Part shown: positions 26,177 to 36,500 of the stretch, one piece after another
How the letters are laid out: the number at the start of each line of letters is the position of its first letter
Position numbering within the stretch: the stretch's first letter is position 1
Origin: Sulfurimonas aquatica
GTDB taxonomy: Bacteria > Campylobacterota > Campylobacteria > Campylobacterales > Sulfurimonadaceae
Assembly (NCBI RefSeq): GCF_017357825.1
Contig: NZ_CP046072.1
Coordinates: 2,232,001-2,296,000 of the forward strand
DNA: 64,000 nucleotides
Reading direction: 5' to 3'
Translations under genes and position numbers: made by a program
The notes under the pieces: generated by a model
Database searches by the model: none
Seen by the model: only the letters and a program-made list of their open reading frames with translations
Told to the model about the DNA's origin: nothing

Positions 26177-27178
26177 ATGAATAAAGATATTTACAAAATA
26201 GCGATAGTAAGACTCTCTGCGCTTGGTGACATTGTTAACAGTGCTATTGTCTTGCAATTTATACATGCTAAATATCCTAATGCTCAGATAGAGTGGATAG
26301 CTGAAGAGGTTTTTTCACCTCTTCTAAACAATCATCCACTTTTAAATGCAGTACACACTCTTAATCTTAAAAAGTTTAAAAAAGAGAAGAGTCTTAAAAG
26401 CCTAAATGAAAATCTCAAGAAAATCAAATCCTTTGGTCAATTTGATCTAATTATAGATATGCAAGGACTTATAAAGTCAGCAATTGTCTCGCGTTTACTA
26501 GGAAAAGAGACACACGGCTTTAATAAGAACTCTACAAGAGAATCACTGGCAGCCTGTTTTTACAAAACCTCAACAAATATCTCATATGAGAGCGGTGTTG
26601 TTAAACGTAATACTTTTTTGATAGCGGATGCTTTAGGGTTTGAAATATCACAAGAGATGATTTTAAATAAAAAATCCATCTTCGAAATAAATAAAAAATT
26701 TGACCTCGATAAAACAACTAAAAATGTAGCTTTTGTCATAGGAGCATCTTGGGAATCAAAAATCTATCCTAAAGAGATGGTAGTAGATATATGTAATGAT
26801 TTAAAACTAAATGCTTTTATAATCTGGGGAAATGCACAAGAAAAAGAGAATGCTGAGTGGATAGTAGAGAATTCGAACTATGCCTCTTTAGCTCCTGAAC
26901 TTGCCTTGGATGAACTAGTCTCTTTTATCTCTAACATGGACTTAGTTATTGGAAACGATACTGGCCCAACACATATGGCTTGGGCACAAAATATTCCTTC
27001 CATTACGCTTTTAGGTCCGACTACAACAAGAATGATTCAAGAGACACCCTTAAATATCGGTATAAAATCACCTTCAAATGTCGATTTACTAAAGATAAAC
27101 AAAAATGACTTCTCCATAAGAGAGATACCATATGAAACAATAGTACAAAAAGCAAAGGAACTTATAGATGGGATTTAA
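26177..27178 (+). CDS. waaC: Lipopolysaccharide heptosyltransferase I
   Basis: The 333-residue glycosyltransferase family 9 protein has VRLSALGDIVNSAIVLQFI at the start, LIIDMQGLIKSA in the middle and VIGNDTGPTHMAWA with LLGPTT near the end, as in WaaC. It adds the first heptose to Kdo of the LPS core. It overlaps the acyltransferase gene by 11 bases; the waaC-htrB pair is typical at the start of Campylobacter LOS loci. Confidence 0.9.
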   Translation: MNKDIYKIAIVRLSALGDIVNSAIVLQFIHAKYPNAQIEWIAEEVFSPLLNNHPLLNAVHTLNLKKFKKEKSLKSLNENLKKIKSFGQFDLIIDMQGLIKSAIVSRLLGKETHGFNKNSTRESLAACFYKTSTNISYESGVVKRNTFLIADALGFEISQEMILNKKSIFEINKKFDLDKTTKNVAFVIGASWESKIYPKEMVVDICNDLKLNAFIIWGNAQEKENAEWIVENSNYASLAPELALDELVSFISNMDLVIGNDTGPTHMAWAQNIPSITLLGPTTTRMIQETPLNIGIKSPSNVDLLKINKNDFSIREIPYETIVQKAKELIDGI

Positions 27179-28049
27179 ACTACTTCTTGTTTTAGAAATA
27201 ATTTTAATGGCTCTACCAAAAAAAATTAGAAAGTCATTTTTTCTTTTACTCGCTTACTTAGGGTATAAATTTTCTAAAAGATATAGAGATGTAGCACGAG
27301 CGAACCTAAACTTTGTTTTTGATGGTAGTATGAGTGAAGAAGAGATAGAAAGTATAGTTAAATATAGTTTTAAAAATCTTCTACTTAATTTCCTTCATGT
27401 TATGGAACTGCGTCATATGTCTCTAAAAGAGCTAGAAGCAACAGTGAGTGTTGAAAATATTGAAGCTGTCAATAAAGTGCATGCAGAAAATCGTGCTGTC
27501 ATCTATGTTACCTCACACTACTCTTCTTGGGAGTTAGGTGGAGCATCTCTTGGTGCTTTTGTTGAGCCACTTGCTGCAGTTTATAAAAGAATGAAAAATA
27601 GCATTTATGAAGAGTGGCTACTTGAAGCACGTGCACATTTTGGAAATACAAACCTTGAAAAAACTGGTGTTGTAAAGCCTCTTGTTAAGCTTATAAAAGA
27701 GAAAAAAGCGAGCGGAATTTTAATAGATACAAACATCAGTCCTAAAGAGGGTGTCATTGTAGAATTTATGGGTAAAAATATCCGTCAAACTTACTCACCT
27801 GCTTATCTTGCAAGAAAGTTTAACGCAGCTATTATCCCTGTAACTATTAGAACTGACGATGAAGAGCACTACACACTAAAGCTTTACGATGAGATTCCAG
27901 TTGAAAATACGGATGATGAAAAAGCAGATATTTTAAAAGCGACACAACTTCAAGCGGATTGGTTAAGTAAGCTTATTACTGAAGAGCCAAAGTTTTGGTT
28001 TTGGCTCCATAGAAGATTCAAAAATGATTATCCTGAGATATATAACTAA
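27168..28049 (+). CDS. htrB: Lipid A late acyltransferase (HtrB/LpxL family)
   Basis: The 293-residue protein has an N-terminal membrane-associated helix and the acyltransferase signature VTSHYSSWELGG (H-x4-E), then DTNISPKEGVIVEFMGKN and FWFWLHRRFKN at the end, all as in LpxL/HtrB proteins. It adds a secondary acyl chain to lipid A. AAAGGA inside the waaC end serves as ribosome site. Confidence 0.9.
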   Translation: MGFKLLLVLEIILMALPKKIRKSFFLLLAYLGYKFSKRYRDVARANLNFVFDGSMSEEEIESIVKYSFKNLLLNFLHVMELRHMSLKELEATVSVENIEAVNKVHAENRAVIYVTSHYSSWELGGASLGAFVEPLAAVYKRMKNSIYEEWLLEARAHFGNTNLEKTGVVKPLVKLIKEKKASGILIDTNISPKEGVIVEFMGKNIRQTYSPAYLARKFNAAIIPVTIRTDDEEHYTLKLYDEIPVENTDDEKADILKATQLQADWLSKLITEEPKFWFWLHRRFKNDYPEIYN

Positions 28050-28058
28050 AAAACTTTA

Positions 28059-29114
28059 CTAAATATTTTTATTATTATCTTCACACTCTTTAGTTCTAGC
28101 CTCAAATAATTTTAAAATCGTTAAGAAAAATGCAGTAATTGCAGGCCCAAGTATCATTCCCCAAAAGCCAAACGTTGTTAGTCCTGCGATAATAGAAAAG
28201 AATATAACTAACTCATTCATTTTTGCGTCATCATCTTCGAGTAGTCTTTGGTTTATCTCTTTAATGATAATAGGTTTTATAAACGTATCAGCAATAATTG
28301 AAATAACTATAATAGAATAGAGCGCGATAAAAATAGCGTTTGAATCATTCCCTAATGAAAACTCATATAACATAAATGGAAGCCACATAAGGGCTCCTCC
28401 CACTACAGGGATAAGTGAAGCAAACCCATACATAACGCCAAAGAGCAATCCGTTATAGCCTACAAAAGAGATTGCAACTCCAAAAAGCACTCCTTGAAAC
28501 ATTGCGTTTGCTATGATAGAGTAAAAAACAACACTCATAACAGATGAGAGTTCCTTAGCGAGTGTACTGCTCTCATCAACCGACATCTGAACAACACGCT
28601 TTATAAATTCAACAATTGTTGCACCATTAAACTGCGCAAAAAAGTAAAATATAATGACTAAAAAAGCATTTTTCACAAAACCTGCACTAAAAGAGCCAAT
28701 AGTCCCAGCCATACTGATTGCATACTTAGTAATACCATTCATATCAACATCTTTAACGGACTCATTTAAGTAAGGTTTTAAAAACTGCATATACTCAGGT
28801 GGAGTTGCAACAAACTCTCTTATCATTAACTCTATTTTTTGAATCATTTCAGGGGATATAGAGTTTAGTTTTATAGTTAGTGTAGCTAAGAAATAGCCAA
28901 GAGGTGCAAAAAACAGAACTGCTAAAAGAAAACTAGAAAAAATAGCCGCTAAAAATTTATTTTTCAGTAGTGATTCTAAATAATTTTGAATATTTGCTGT
29001 AGATATTGCTAGTAATGCCGCAATTGTGATGACAAGTAAAAATGGAGTATATAAAAGGTACATCCAATAGAGTGAGGTAGCAAATAAAATTGCGATTAAG
29101 TATTGAGGTTTCAT
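28059..29114 (-). CDS. AI-2E family permease
   Basis: The 351-residue protein has about eight membrane helices with the family features: an N-terminal pair, a long periplasmic loop with ELMIREFVATPPEYMQFL, and the conserved GLLFGVMYGFASLIPVVGGALMWLPF followed by IIADTFIKPIIIKEINQRL. The family includes Na+/H+ antiporters and a few proposed signal exporters; the substrate cannot be told. It directly follows ruvB on the same strand. Confidence 0.85.
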   Translation of the reverse strand: MKPQYLIAILFATSLYWMYLLYTPFLLVITIAALLAISTANIQNYLESLLKNKFLAAIFSSFLLAVLFFAPLGYFLATLTIKLNSISPEMIQKIELMIREFVATPPEYMQFLKPYLNESVKDVDMNGITKYAISMAGTIGSFSAGFVKNAFLVIIFYFFAQFNGATIVEFIKRVVQMSVDESSTLAKELSSVMSVVFYSIIANAMFQGVLFGVAISFVGYNGLLFGVMYGFASLIPVVGGALMWLPFMLYEFSLGNDSNAIFIALYSIIVISIIADTFIKPIIIKEINQRLLEDDDAKMNELVIFFSIIAGLTTFGFWGMILGPAITAFFLTILKLFEARTKECEDNNKNI

Positions 29115-30128
29115 TTAAAAAAGTGTCCCATCTGCATTTACATACTCCATGTTTAATATATCATAAGTAGCTCTAGTCGCTCGCCTACCTTTTGCCGTTC
29201 TCTCTAAATAGCCATTTGCTATTAGATAAGGCTCTAGTACATCTTCAACGGTCCCTTCATCTTCACTCAAAGCTGCAGCAATTGTGCTTAGACCCATCGC
29301 CCGACCATTAGCAGCGACAAGAAGATTTAGAAGTCTAATATCCATCTCATCAAAACCATGGGAGTTAATACCTAGTTCATCAAGTGCATACTGCGTGCGT
29401 TTATGGTCAATATGTAACTCATCTGCAACTTCAGCAAAATCACGAACACGACGAAGTAAACGCAGAGCTATACGAGGAGTTCCGCGGCTGCGTTTAGCAA
29501 TTTCATGAGAGGCCTCTTTTACAATTTCTTTGTCTAGTTTATTTGAAGCTTGAACTATAATTTTAGCAAGTTCTTCTGAAGAGTAAAAATTCATTCGAAA
29601 ACTCATACCAAATCTATCACGTAGTGGATTTGATAACATTCCTGCACGAGTGGTAGCACCTATAAGTGTAAAACGCGGTAGGTCTATCTTTACTGTTTGA
29701 GCAGCAGGGCCACTTCCTATAATGATATCAATACGGTAATCTTCCATAGAGGAGTAAAGTATCTCTTCGACTGCAGGTGAAAGACGATGAATCTCATCTA
29801 TAAAAAGTATGTCGCCCTCTTCTAGGTTTGTTAGAATTGCAGCTAGGTCACCACTTTTTTCTATCATTGGAGCAGCAGTCACTTTAATGTTTGTATTCAT
29901 CTCATTTGCAATAATAAGCGCTAATGTAGTTTTTCCAAGTCCAGGAGGTCCATAAAACAGAACATGATCTAATGCTTCTTGGCGCTTTTTACTCGCCTCT
30001 ATAAAAACACCAAGATTCTTTTTAATCTGCTCTTGACCTATATATTCACTCCAAGCATCAGGGCGTAGCGTTACTTCACTACTCTCTTCATCCATGCTAA
30101 ATGTTTCTATCTCTACAAGTCTATCCAT
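29115..30128 (-). CDS. ruvB: Holliday junction branch-migration helicase RuvB
   Basis: The 337-residue AAA+ protein has [18 protein letters not shown], Walker A GPPGLGKT, Walker [22 protein letters not shown], the sensor and arginine-finger region [15 protein letters not shown], and the C-terminal winged helix ([17 protein letters not shown]). It drives branch migration with RuvA. It follows panB by 14 bases. Confidence 0.97.
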   Translation of the reverse strand: MDRLVEIETFSMDEESSEVTLRPDAWSEYIGQEQIKKNLGVFIEASKKRQEALDHVLFYGPPGLGKTTLALIIANEMNTNIKVTAAPMIEKSGDLAAILTNLEEGDILFIDEIHRLSPAVEEILYSSMEDYRIDIIIGSGPAAQTVKIDLPRFTLIGATTRAGMLSNPLRDRFGMSFRMNFYSSEELAKIIVQASNKLDKEIVKEASHEIAKRSRGTPRIALRLLRRVRDFAEVADELHIDHKRTQYALDELGINSHGFDEMDIRLLNLLVAANGRAMGLSTIAAALSEDEGTVEDVLEPYLIANGYLERTAKGRRATRATYDILNMEYVNADGTLF

Positions 30129-30142
30129 TAGAATTTATCCAT

Positions 30143-30934
30143 TTAATATGTATGTTCCTCTTTAGGAAATTCTCTATTTGAAACTTCATCAGCATATTTA
30201 CCAACGGCATACCTAACTAAAGTTGCACCATCCATGTATTTTTTTACAAATTTAGGTGTGAACTCTTCAAATAGACCAAGCATATCTGAGAAAACTAGTA
30301 CCTGTCCATCAACATCAACGCCAGCACCTATTCCAATTACAGGGATAGAAACACTCGATGCAACTTCTTTGGCTACATCTGCTTTTACCCCTTCTATAAC
30401 CATACAAAAAGCACCCGCTTCTTCTATAGCTTTAGCATCACGAAGCAGTTGCTCTTTTTCTTCTAATGTTTTACCCTTTACTTTATAGCCGCCTTCACTT
30501 CTCACTGATTGAGGTAGAAGTCCAATATGGCCACAAACTGCAATTCCATTATCTGTTAAATGCTTTACAATATGAGCTTTATCTTCCCCTCCTTCAACTT
30601 TTACACAATCAGCCTGCGTTTGCTGAAATACTTGTATAGAATTCAAAAGTGCACTCTGTGCATCTACATATGTACCAAAGGGCATATCACATATCACAAA
30701 GCTCTCAGGAGCACCAGCACAAACAGCATTAGTATGGTATATCATCTGCTCTAGTGTAGCACTTATCGTATCACTTTTACCAGCAAAACTCATGTTTAAT
30801 GAATCACCTACTAGTATCATGTCTGCACTATCTGACACTAACTTAGAAAATAGTGCATCATAAGCTGTAATCATTACTAAGGGCGTATTCCCTTTACTCT
30901 TTTTTATTGAAGATATAGTTAACTTTTTACTCAT
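30143..30934 (-). CDS. panB: 3-methyl-2-oxobutanoate hydroxymethyltransferase
   Basis: The 263-residue protein has VMITAYDALFSKLVSDSAD, ILVGDSLNMSFAGKSDT, CDMPFGTY, VKVEGG and IPVIGIGAGVDVDGQVLVF, the standard PanB blocks with metal-binding Asp residues. It makes ketopantoate for CoA synthesis. It is transcribed away from the Hpt gene. Confidence 0.97.
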   Translation of the reverse strand: MSKKLTISSIKKSKGNTPLVMITAYDALFSKLVSDSADMILVGDSLNMSFAGKSDTISATLEQMIYHTNAVCAGAPESFVICDMPFGTYVDAQSALLNSIQVFQQTQADCVKVEGGEDKAHIVKHLTDNGIAVCGHIGLLPQSVRSEGGYKVKGKTLEEKEQLLRDAKAIEEAGAFCMVIEGVKADVAKEVASSVSIPVIGIGAGVDVDGQVLVFSDMLGLFEEFTPKFVKKYMDGATLVRYAVGKYADEVSNREFPKEEHTY

Positions 30935-30981
30935 TTAAATACTCTTTTTTATATAATAAAAGTATTTTAACCAAATATTGC

Positions 30982-30987
30982 TATAAT
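30982..30987 (+). promoter_or_regulatory. -10 box for the Hpt-trpA pair
   Basis: A perfect TATAAT lies 26 bases before the start codon at 31014; AGGAG at 31000-31004 is the ribosome site. It lies in the short divergent space between panB and the Hpt gene. Confidence 0.45.
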
Positions 30988-31013
30988 TTGAAGCATATTA
31001 GGAGAATTATCAT

Positions 31014-31415
31014 ATGGGTGTACGAAGTGAGTTAGATGCTAACTTTGATTTTGAAATTGTAGATGAGTTTCTAGATCACTATTCTATGATGGTCGACAGT
31101 ATGGAAGTGATGATTATTGACCTCTCAAAGCCCAATATGTATGAAAGAAGTGTGAATGAACTTTTTCGTGTCTTTCACAACATAAAATCTGCTTCTGGTT
31201 ACCTAAAAATAGAACCTATGGCAAAGCTTGCAGCTTTTGTTGAAGATGAGCTTGAAGAACTTAGAGAAAAAAAACCACCCATTAGTGAAGAGAGTATTAA
31301 TTGGCTTCTTGCCATTAGTGATATGTTCGCGGCTTGGCATGATGACCTAAAAGCAGACAGAGAACTCTCTAAAATAAAATACTTTTTACTTAAAACACCT
31401 GACTTGGAAAAATAA
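31014..31415 (+). CDS. Hpt (histidine phosphotransfer) domain protein
   Basis: The 133-residue single-domain protein has the Hpt signature FRVFHNIKSASGYL with phosphoacceptor H55, inside a predicted four-helix bundle. It would pass phosphoryl groups between receiver domains. No hybrid kinase or partner regulator is adjacent; the orphan PAS kinase at 43896 has no receiver domain. It lies two bases before trpA, an unexpected pairing. Confidence 0.85.
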   Translation: MGVRSELDANFDFEIVDEFLDHYSMMVDSMEVMIIDLSKPNMYERSVNELFRVFHNIKSASGYLKIEPMAKLAAFVEDELEELREKKPPISEESINWLLAISDMFAAWHDDLKADRELSKIKYFLLKTPDLEK

Positions 31416-31417
31416 AT

Positions 31418-32158
31418 TTGAAAAACTTAGTAGCATATATTACATCTGGATATCCAGAAAAATCATTTAGCATAGACTTAGCCTTAGCTCTTGGAGAAAA
31501 TGGTGTTGATACACTTGAATTTGGTGTTCCATTTTCTGACCCTGTTGCAGATGGCCCACTTATTGAAAAAGCAAACCACAAAGCACTTGAACTTGGTTTT
31601 AAATTTCAAGACCTTTTAGAGATATCACGTGAGGTCGCACCAAAAGTAGATACACTTTGGATGGGTTACTTTAACAGTTTTTATCAGCAAAACATGCAAG
31701 AACTTATTCCATTAGCCCAAAAGCTTGGAGTAAATGGACTCATAATCCCAGACTTACCACATGAAGAAGCACTCCTTTACAGAGAGTTATTCTCTTCTAA
31801 TAATGTAGCAAACATCTCTTTTGTTGCACCAACTGATTCAGAGTCAAGAATTAAAGAAGTAGTAAGTGAAGCTCAAAAATTTATATATATGGTTGCATAT
31901 ACAGGAATAACAGGTTCAGGCAAAGCTGAAGATCTCCAGCCATTTTTATCATCTATAAAAAAATATACTCAAACACCAGTATACGTCGGGTTTGGAGTGA
32001 ATGCTAAAACAGCTAAAGATAAGGTTATAGGTGCTGATGGTGTGATAGTCGGAAGTGCCTTTGTTGACATACTTTTAAAAGAGGGTATTCCTTACTCTGT
32101 AAAGATTAAAGAGTGCTCTGAGTTAGCTCAAATTATCAAAAATGAAATCAATCTATGA
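31418..32158 (+). CDS. trpA: Tryptophan synthase alpha subunit
   Basis: The 246-residue TIM barrel has AYITSGYPEKSFSIDLALAL, TLEFGVPFSDPVADGPLIE with the catalytic Glu and Asp, LIIPDLPHEE, and GFGVNAKTAKD near the phosphate site. It cleaves indole glycerol phosphate. The start is TTG right after the Hpt gene, in the context GGAAAAATAAATTTG; trpB is not in the window. Confidence 0.95.
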   Translation: MKNLVAYITSGYPEKSFSIDLALALGENGVDTLEFGVPFSDPVADGPLIEKANHKALELGFKFQDLLEISREVAPKVDTLWMGYFNSFYQQNMQELIPLAQKLGVNGLIIPDLPHEEALLYRELFSSNNVANISFVAPTDSESRIKEVVSEAQKFIYMVAYTGITGSGKAEDLQPFLSSIKKYTQTPVYVGFGVNAKTAKDKVIGADGVIVGSAFVDILLKEGIPYSVKIKECSELAQIIKNEINL

Positions 32159-32285
32159 CTCACCTTTTCTAAAGTTATAGGATAATTCATCAATTTTAAA
32201 AATATTTATGTTTAGAGATTGTATAATTCAATTCATATTTAGACACTTACTTAAAAGTGACAAAAAAAGCACCACAAGGTAGACT

Positions 32286-33869
32286 ATGAAGTTAGAAGAG
32301 TTAGAAGCACTAGGACTTAAAGATATAGGGAATGTTTTTCATAACCTAAGTTACGATGAATTAATTCAACATGAATTGAAAAATGGTGAAGTGAAACAAA
32401 CGAACAAGGGTGCTACAGCTGTAGATACTGGTATATTTACAGGTCGCTCACCAAAAGACAAATACTTCGTAGACCGTGACCCATCAAACAAGTATATCGC
32501 TTGGGGTGATGTAAATAAAAAAGTTTCTTCTAAAATATTTGACGAACTTCTAGTTGTTGCTCAAGAGCAACTTTCTAGCACTGACTTATATGTTACAGAT
32601 GTATTTTGTGGTTCATCTATCGCTTCTAAGAGATCTGTTCGTTTTGTATCTGAAATAGCTTGGCAATCTCACTTTGTAAAAAACATGTTTATCCGTCCAA
32701 CAGAGCCTGAACTTGAAGTATTTAAATCTGATTTTGTTGTTTTAAATGCTTGTAAAGCAGTAAATGATAAATGGAAAGAGCATGGACTAAACTCTGAAGT
32801 CTTTGTACTTTTTGATGTTGAAAATAACATAGCAATCATCGGTGGAACTTGGTATGGTGGAGAGATGAAAAAAGGAATTTTTTCTATGATGAACTACTGG
32901 TTACCACTCGAAGGAAAACTTCCTATGCACTGTTCTGCTAATGTTGGAGATGATGGTGACACTGCACTTTTCTTTGGTCTAAGTGGAACTGGTAAGACAA
33001 CTCTCTCAACTGATCCGCATCGTGCACTTATTGGTGATGATGAGCATGGATGGGATAATCATGGTGTCTTTAACTTTGAGGGTGGATGTTATGCAAAAGT
33101 AATTAACCTTGATGGTAAAAGTGAACCGGAAATTTACGGAGCAATCAAAAAAGATGCTTTGCTTGAAAATGTAGTAATGTATGGTGATGGTGAAGTAGAT
33201 TATGAGGATGGTTCTAAAACAGAAAACACCCGTGTATCTTATCCAATTGAACACATTGCAAACCACGAACCAGGTTTAAATGGTGGCCATCCTAAGAATA
33301 TTATCTTTTTAACTGCGGATGCATTTGGTGTGCTTCCTCCTGTTTCTAAGCTTACTAAAGAGCAAGCGATGTACTACTTTTTAAGTGGCTATACTGCAAA
33401 AGTAGCTGGAACAGAGCGTGGTATAACTGAACCAGTTGCAACATTCTCTGCTTGTTTTGGGGAGGCTTTCTTACCTCTTCACCCAACTGTTTATGCAAAG
33501 CTACTTGGTGAAAAAATTGATGAGCATGGAGTAAATGTCTACCTTGTAAACACAGGTTGGACAGGTGGCGTTTACGGTGTTGGTAAACGTATGAGTATCA
33601 AAAATACACGTGCTTGTATTAATGCTATTCTTGATGGTAGTATTCAAAATAGTGAATTTAATGTCACTAAAACATTTAGACTTCAAGTTCCAAAAACTTT
33701 AGGCGATATCAACCCTGATATTTTAAACCCTCGTAATGCTTGGGCAGATAAAGACCTTTTTGACAAGACAAGAGATGATCTTGCTGATATGTTTATAGCA
33801 AACTATAAAAAATATCAAGATGAAAACCATACAGACTATGCTCCATATGGTCCAGTTGTAGGAAGTTAA
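32286..33869 (+). CDS. pckA: ATP-dependent phosphoenolpyruvate carboxykinase
   Basis: The 527-residue protein has [15 protein letters not shown], the oxaloacetate site region [15 protein letters not shown], the P-loop [11 protein letters not shown], the metal site IGDDEHGW and [10 protein letters not shown], typical of the ATP-using class. It interconverts oxaloacetate and PEP, giving gluconeogenesis from rTCA intermediates or the reverse. AAGGTAG precedes the ATG; it appears monocistronic. Confidence 0.97.
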   Translation: MKLEELEALGLKDIGNVFHNLSYDELIQHELKNGEVKQTNKGATAVDTGIFTGRSPKDKYFVDRDPSNKYIAWGDVNKKVSSKIFDELLVVAQEQLSSTDLYVTDVFCGSSIASKRSVRFVSEIAWQSHFVKNMFIRPTEPELEVFKSDFVVLNACKAVNDKWKEHGLNSEVFVLFDVENNIAIIGGTWYGGEMKKGIFSMMNYWLPLEGKLPMHCSANVGDDGDTALFFGLSGTGKTTLSTDPHRALIGDDEHGWDNHGVFNFEGGCYAKVINLDGKSEPEIYGAIKKDALLENVVMYGDGEVDYEDGSKTENTRVSYPIEHIANHEPGLNGGHPKNIIFLTADAFGVLPPVSKLTKEQAMYYFLSGYTAKVAGTERGITEPVATFSACFGEAFLPLHPTVYAKLLGEKIDEHGVNVYLVNTGWTGGVYGVGKRMSIKNTRACINAILDGSIQNSEFNVTKTFRLQVPKTLGDINPDILNPRNAWADKDLFDKTRDDLADMFIANYKKYQDENHTDYAPYGPVVGS

Positions 33870-33880
33870 AACTTCCTACA
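33857..33880. terminator. Hairpin over the pckA stop codon
   Basis: Arms TGTAGGAAGTT (33857-33867) and AACTTCCTACA (33870-33880) form an 11-bp stem that includes the pckA stop codon. The T run is present only for the minus strand, so it may serve mainly as an mRNA 3'-end stabiliser or weak terminator. Confidence 0.5.
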
Positions 33881-34093
33881 AAAACAGACCCTCTCTCTTA
33901 AATATTCCAGTAAAATAATTTCACAAAACATAACTATCTCATAAAGAAAAAATAATATTTACTTATGCAAGATGTGCTGTAAGTACCTTAATGCTACATT
34001 TTAGAATCACTCTTAATATTTAGCATAGACTTAAGTACCATGCAACAACTAAAATGATAGTATTTGTTAATTTTATACTATCCTGGAGTTTGA

Positions 34094-34846
34094 ATGATAC
34101 AAAAATTTCTACTAATAAGTTTAATATCTATAAATTTATTTGCAATTACGAATGAAGAAGTTGCAAAAAAAACAGAATCTATTATGAGTGGATTTGAGGA
34201 CTCAAGTTCTGAAATGACAATGACTCTTATAAATGCAAATGCTCAAAAACGTATACGTAAAATGAAGATGCAAGTTCTTGAAAAAGAGTCTGGTGACAAA
34301 TCTTTAATGACTTTTTTATCTCCTGCGGATGTTAAGGGAACAAAATTTTTAAAATATGAACATATAGATAAAGATGATGAACAGTGGCTTTATCTTCCTG
34401 CACTAAAGCGCGTAAAACGCATAGCATCAAAAAATAAATCTGGATCATTTATGGGAAGTGAATTTTCTTATGAGGATTTGAGTTCATTTAGTGTCGATAA
34501 ATATAATTTTAAAGGTGATGCTGAAGTTGTTACACTCGATGGCATAGAGTTTTACAAAGGTCAAAGAGATCCTATAAGTAAAAACTCTGGCTACACAAAG
34601 CAGATATCATGGGTGGATACAAAAAGCTTTCTTATTAAAAAAGTTGAATATTATGACCGTAAACATGAGCTGCTTAAAACTGCTACTTTTGAAGATTATA
34701 AAAAAATTTCCAATATATGGCGTGTTGGAAAGATGACAATGCTAAATCATCAAAATGATAAACAAACTATACTAGTCTGGAAAAATGAAACAATCAGAAA
34801 TAGTTTAAAAGAGAAAAGTTTTCATAAAAGAATTTTAAAGAAATAA
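34094..34846 (+). CDS. Periplasmic LolA-like lipoprotein-sorting-family protein
   Basis: The 250-residue protein has a signal peptide (KFLLISLISINLFA) and the COG2834 pattern: ESGDKSLMTFLSPADVKGTKFL, DDEQWLYLPALKRVKRIAS, and GSFMGSEFSYEDLSS, then a C-terminal beta-rich part. This family has the half-barrel fold of LolA, but proteins of this type are usually encoded beside MMPL/RND permeases rather than with the Lol system. It is the first gene of a three-gene run (gaps of 13 and 0 bases), so a role carrying a lipid between the two membranes is likely. Confidence 0.82.
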   Translation: MIQKFLLISLISINLFAITNEEVAKKTESIMSGFEDSSSEMTMTLINANAQKRIRKMKMQVLEKESGDKSLMTFLSPADVKGTKFLKYEHIDKDDEQWLYLPALKRVKRIASKNKSGSFMGSEFSYEDLSSFSVDKYNFKGDAEVVTLDGIEFYKGQRDPISKNSGYTKQISWVDTKSFLIKKVEYYDRKHELLKTATFEDYKKISNIWRVGKMTMLNHQNDKQTILVWKNETIRNSLKEKSFHKRILKK

Positions 34847-34859
34847 GGGATAAATATAA

Positions 34860-36500
34860 ATGCGTTTTATCCTTTTACTGTTTTTAACAACTGCTATTTT
34901 ATATGCAAAATCAAAAGATACTTGTTTTTCTGTTCAACTCACTAGCTTCATAGTAAAAGAGAGTTCAAAATACAACTTTGAAGAACAAGAATATCCAAGA
35001 TCTTGTCAACTCATCTCATTTACAAATATGAATGCAGTAAGATGTGGCTGTCATGAAAGATATAGTGATGCTAAAAAGAAGCAGAAAAAACTTACTCAGC
35101 ACTATAAAAATACTATGATTGTAACTACATATAGCTATAGGTTTGCGCCTAAAAAATCTATAGTCCATATCAAACCTAAAGTAGCAGCAGTTATAGATTT
35201 AAAAGAGAACAATAAATTCGTCGTTCAAGAGCTAAACCAAACACAGACACAAACTCATCTAGAAGTAGATACTCAAAAAGCTCCCGATATATCTTCTTTT
35301 GAGGTATCTTCATTTATTGAAGATATTGTTATGCAAGGAAATATCAACTTAACCACTCAAGCATATATAACAAAACCAAGTACAAGACACTCTTCTAACT
35401 ATACTCTTTCTGGAGAACTTGAACTAGCATATAATAAAGATAATTTTAAAGCTTTTACAAAGTTAAAGGCTCAACAAGACTACCATGATATTTCAGGTGG
35501 AAGTGATGCTACTAAAAGAAGTTATTTAAGACTCAATGAGTTATATTTGCAATATGAGCTTGAAGATTCTCAAATTATGTTTGGAAAAAATATTAGATTT
35601 TGGGGTGCACTAGAGGTTAATAATATTACAGATAATTTTAATATTAGTGAATTTCGCTCCGATCCCGTTGAAAATGATAAAATCGGTTCATGGAATGCAA
35701 GCTATACACACTATACTGATAGTGGTGAAATGTCTCTCATCGCAAAATTTTATGAGCCCAATAGAGAGATGTCAGCTTTACCATATATCTACTACCCTTT
35801 TACAACTAATGTAATTCAATATGATGCAAGTTTAATTACCAAAAAGTCTGTAAATAGACCTAGTGTTTATCTAAAATACTCTGGTTCTACAGATGATGAA
35901 TATACCCTCGATTATTCTGTCATATTTGAAGATGGATATGACTCTCAACGCTACTATACTTTACCTACATCTCCAACAGGTACAATCAATGAAAATGCCT
36001 ACTTAGTCAATAAAATCATCACATATAACACATTAGTACTCGGAGCTACTCTTTATAAGTTAGAAGCTGTCTATGCTGATGTTGTTGATGATGATGAGAT
36101 TTCAGACTACTACAATATTGGTCTTGGTATTGAGCATACACTTACTCAAGTATATAAAGAAGCTGACTTAGGTCTTTTAGCAGAGTATTATAAGTATGCA
36201 ACTCTTGAGGATACTAAACGCGACGATCTAGAACTTTTTGAAATTTTTCAAAATGATCTTTTTTTGGGGCTTAGATATAGTTTTAATGATGGAAATGATG
36301 CGACCATAGTAGGTGGGGCTATTTTAGACCTAGAGTACAATGAACAAGTCTACTATATTGAATACGAAGCAAGAGTCTATGATATATTGAAACTCAACTT
36401 AGACTATCGTCAAGTTGAACCATCTAGTAGTGATAAAACAGCATTTAATCAGATGGGTAAACAAAAAAGAATAAGTCTAAAACTAGGATACTTTTTTTAA
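34860..36500 (+). CDS. Outer-membrane barrel protein with N-terminal SPOR-like domain
   Basis: The 546-residue protein has a signal peptide (1-16), then a SPOR-like region at about 20-100 (CFSVQLTSFIV, VRCGCHERYSDAKKKQKK, TMIVTTYSY) with several Cys. A linker follows and then, from about 160, alternating beta strands to the end (ending QKRISLKLGYFF, with a C-terminal aromatic). The second part looks like a DUF1302-type or porin-like barrel, with NIRFWGALEVNNITDNFN as a conserved-looking strand. A SPOR fold would bind peptidoglycan. It lies between the LolA-like and MMPL genes and is a good candidate for the outer-membrane part of an export system. Confidence 0.7.
   Translation: MRFILLLFLTTAILYAKSKDTCFSVQLTSFIVKESSKYNFEEQEYPRSCQLISFTNMNAVRCGCHERYSDAKKKQKKLTQHYKNTMIVTTYSYRFAPKKSIVHIKPKVAAVIDLKENNKFVVQELNQTQTQTHLEVDTQKAPDISSFEVSSFIEDIVMQGNINLTTQAYITKPSTRHSSNYTLSGELELAYNKDNFKAFTKLKAQQDYHDISGGSDATKRSYLRLNELYLQYELEDSQIMFGKNIRFWGALEVNNITDNFNISEFRSDPVENDKIGSWNASYTHYTDSGEMSLIAKFYEPNREMSALPYIYYPFTTNVIQYDASLITKKSVNRPSVYLKYSGSTDDEYTLDYSVIFEDGYDSQRYYTLPTSPTGTINENAYLVNKIITYNTLVLGATLYKLEAVYADVVDDDEISDYYNIGLGIEHTLTQVYKEADLGLLAEYYKYATLEDTKRDDLELFEIFQNDLFLGLRYSFNDGNDATIVGGAILDLEYNEQVYYIEYEARVYDILKLNLDYRQVEPSSSDKTAFNQMGKQKRISLKLGYFF

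Noticed and set aside
34094-34846. True LolA of the Lol lipoprotein pathway
   Set aside because: The neighbouring genes are an MMPL permease and a barrel protein, not Lol components, and the motifs fit the COG2834 MMPL-associated group better.
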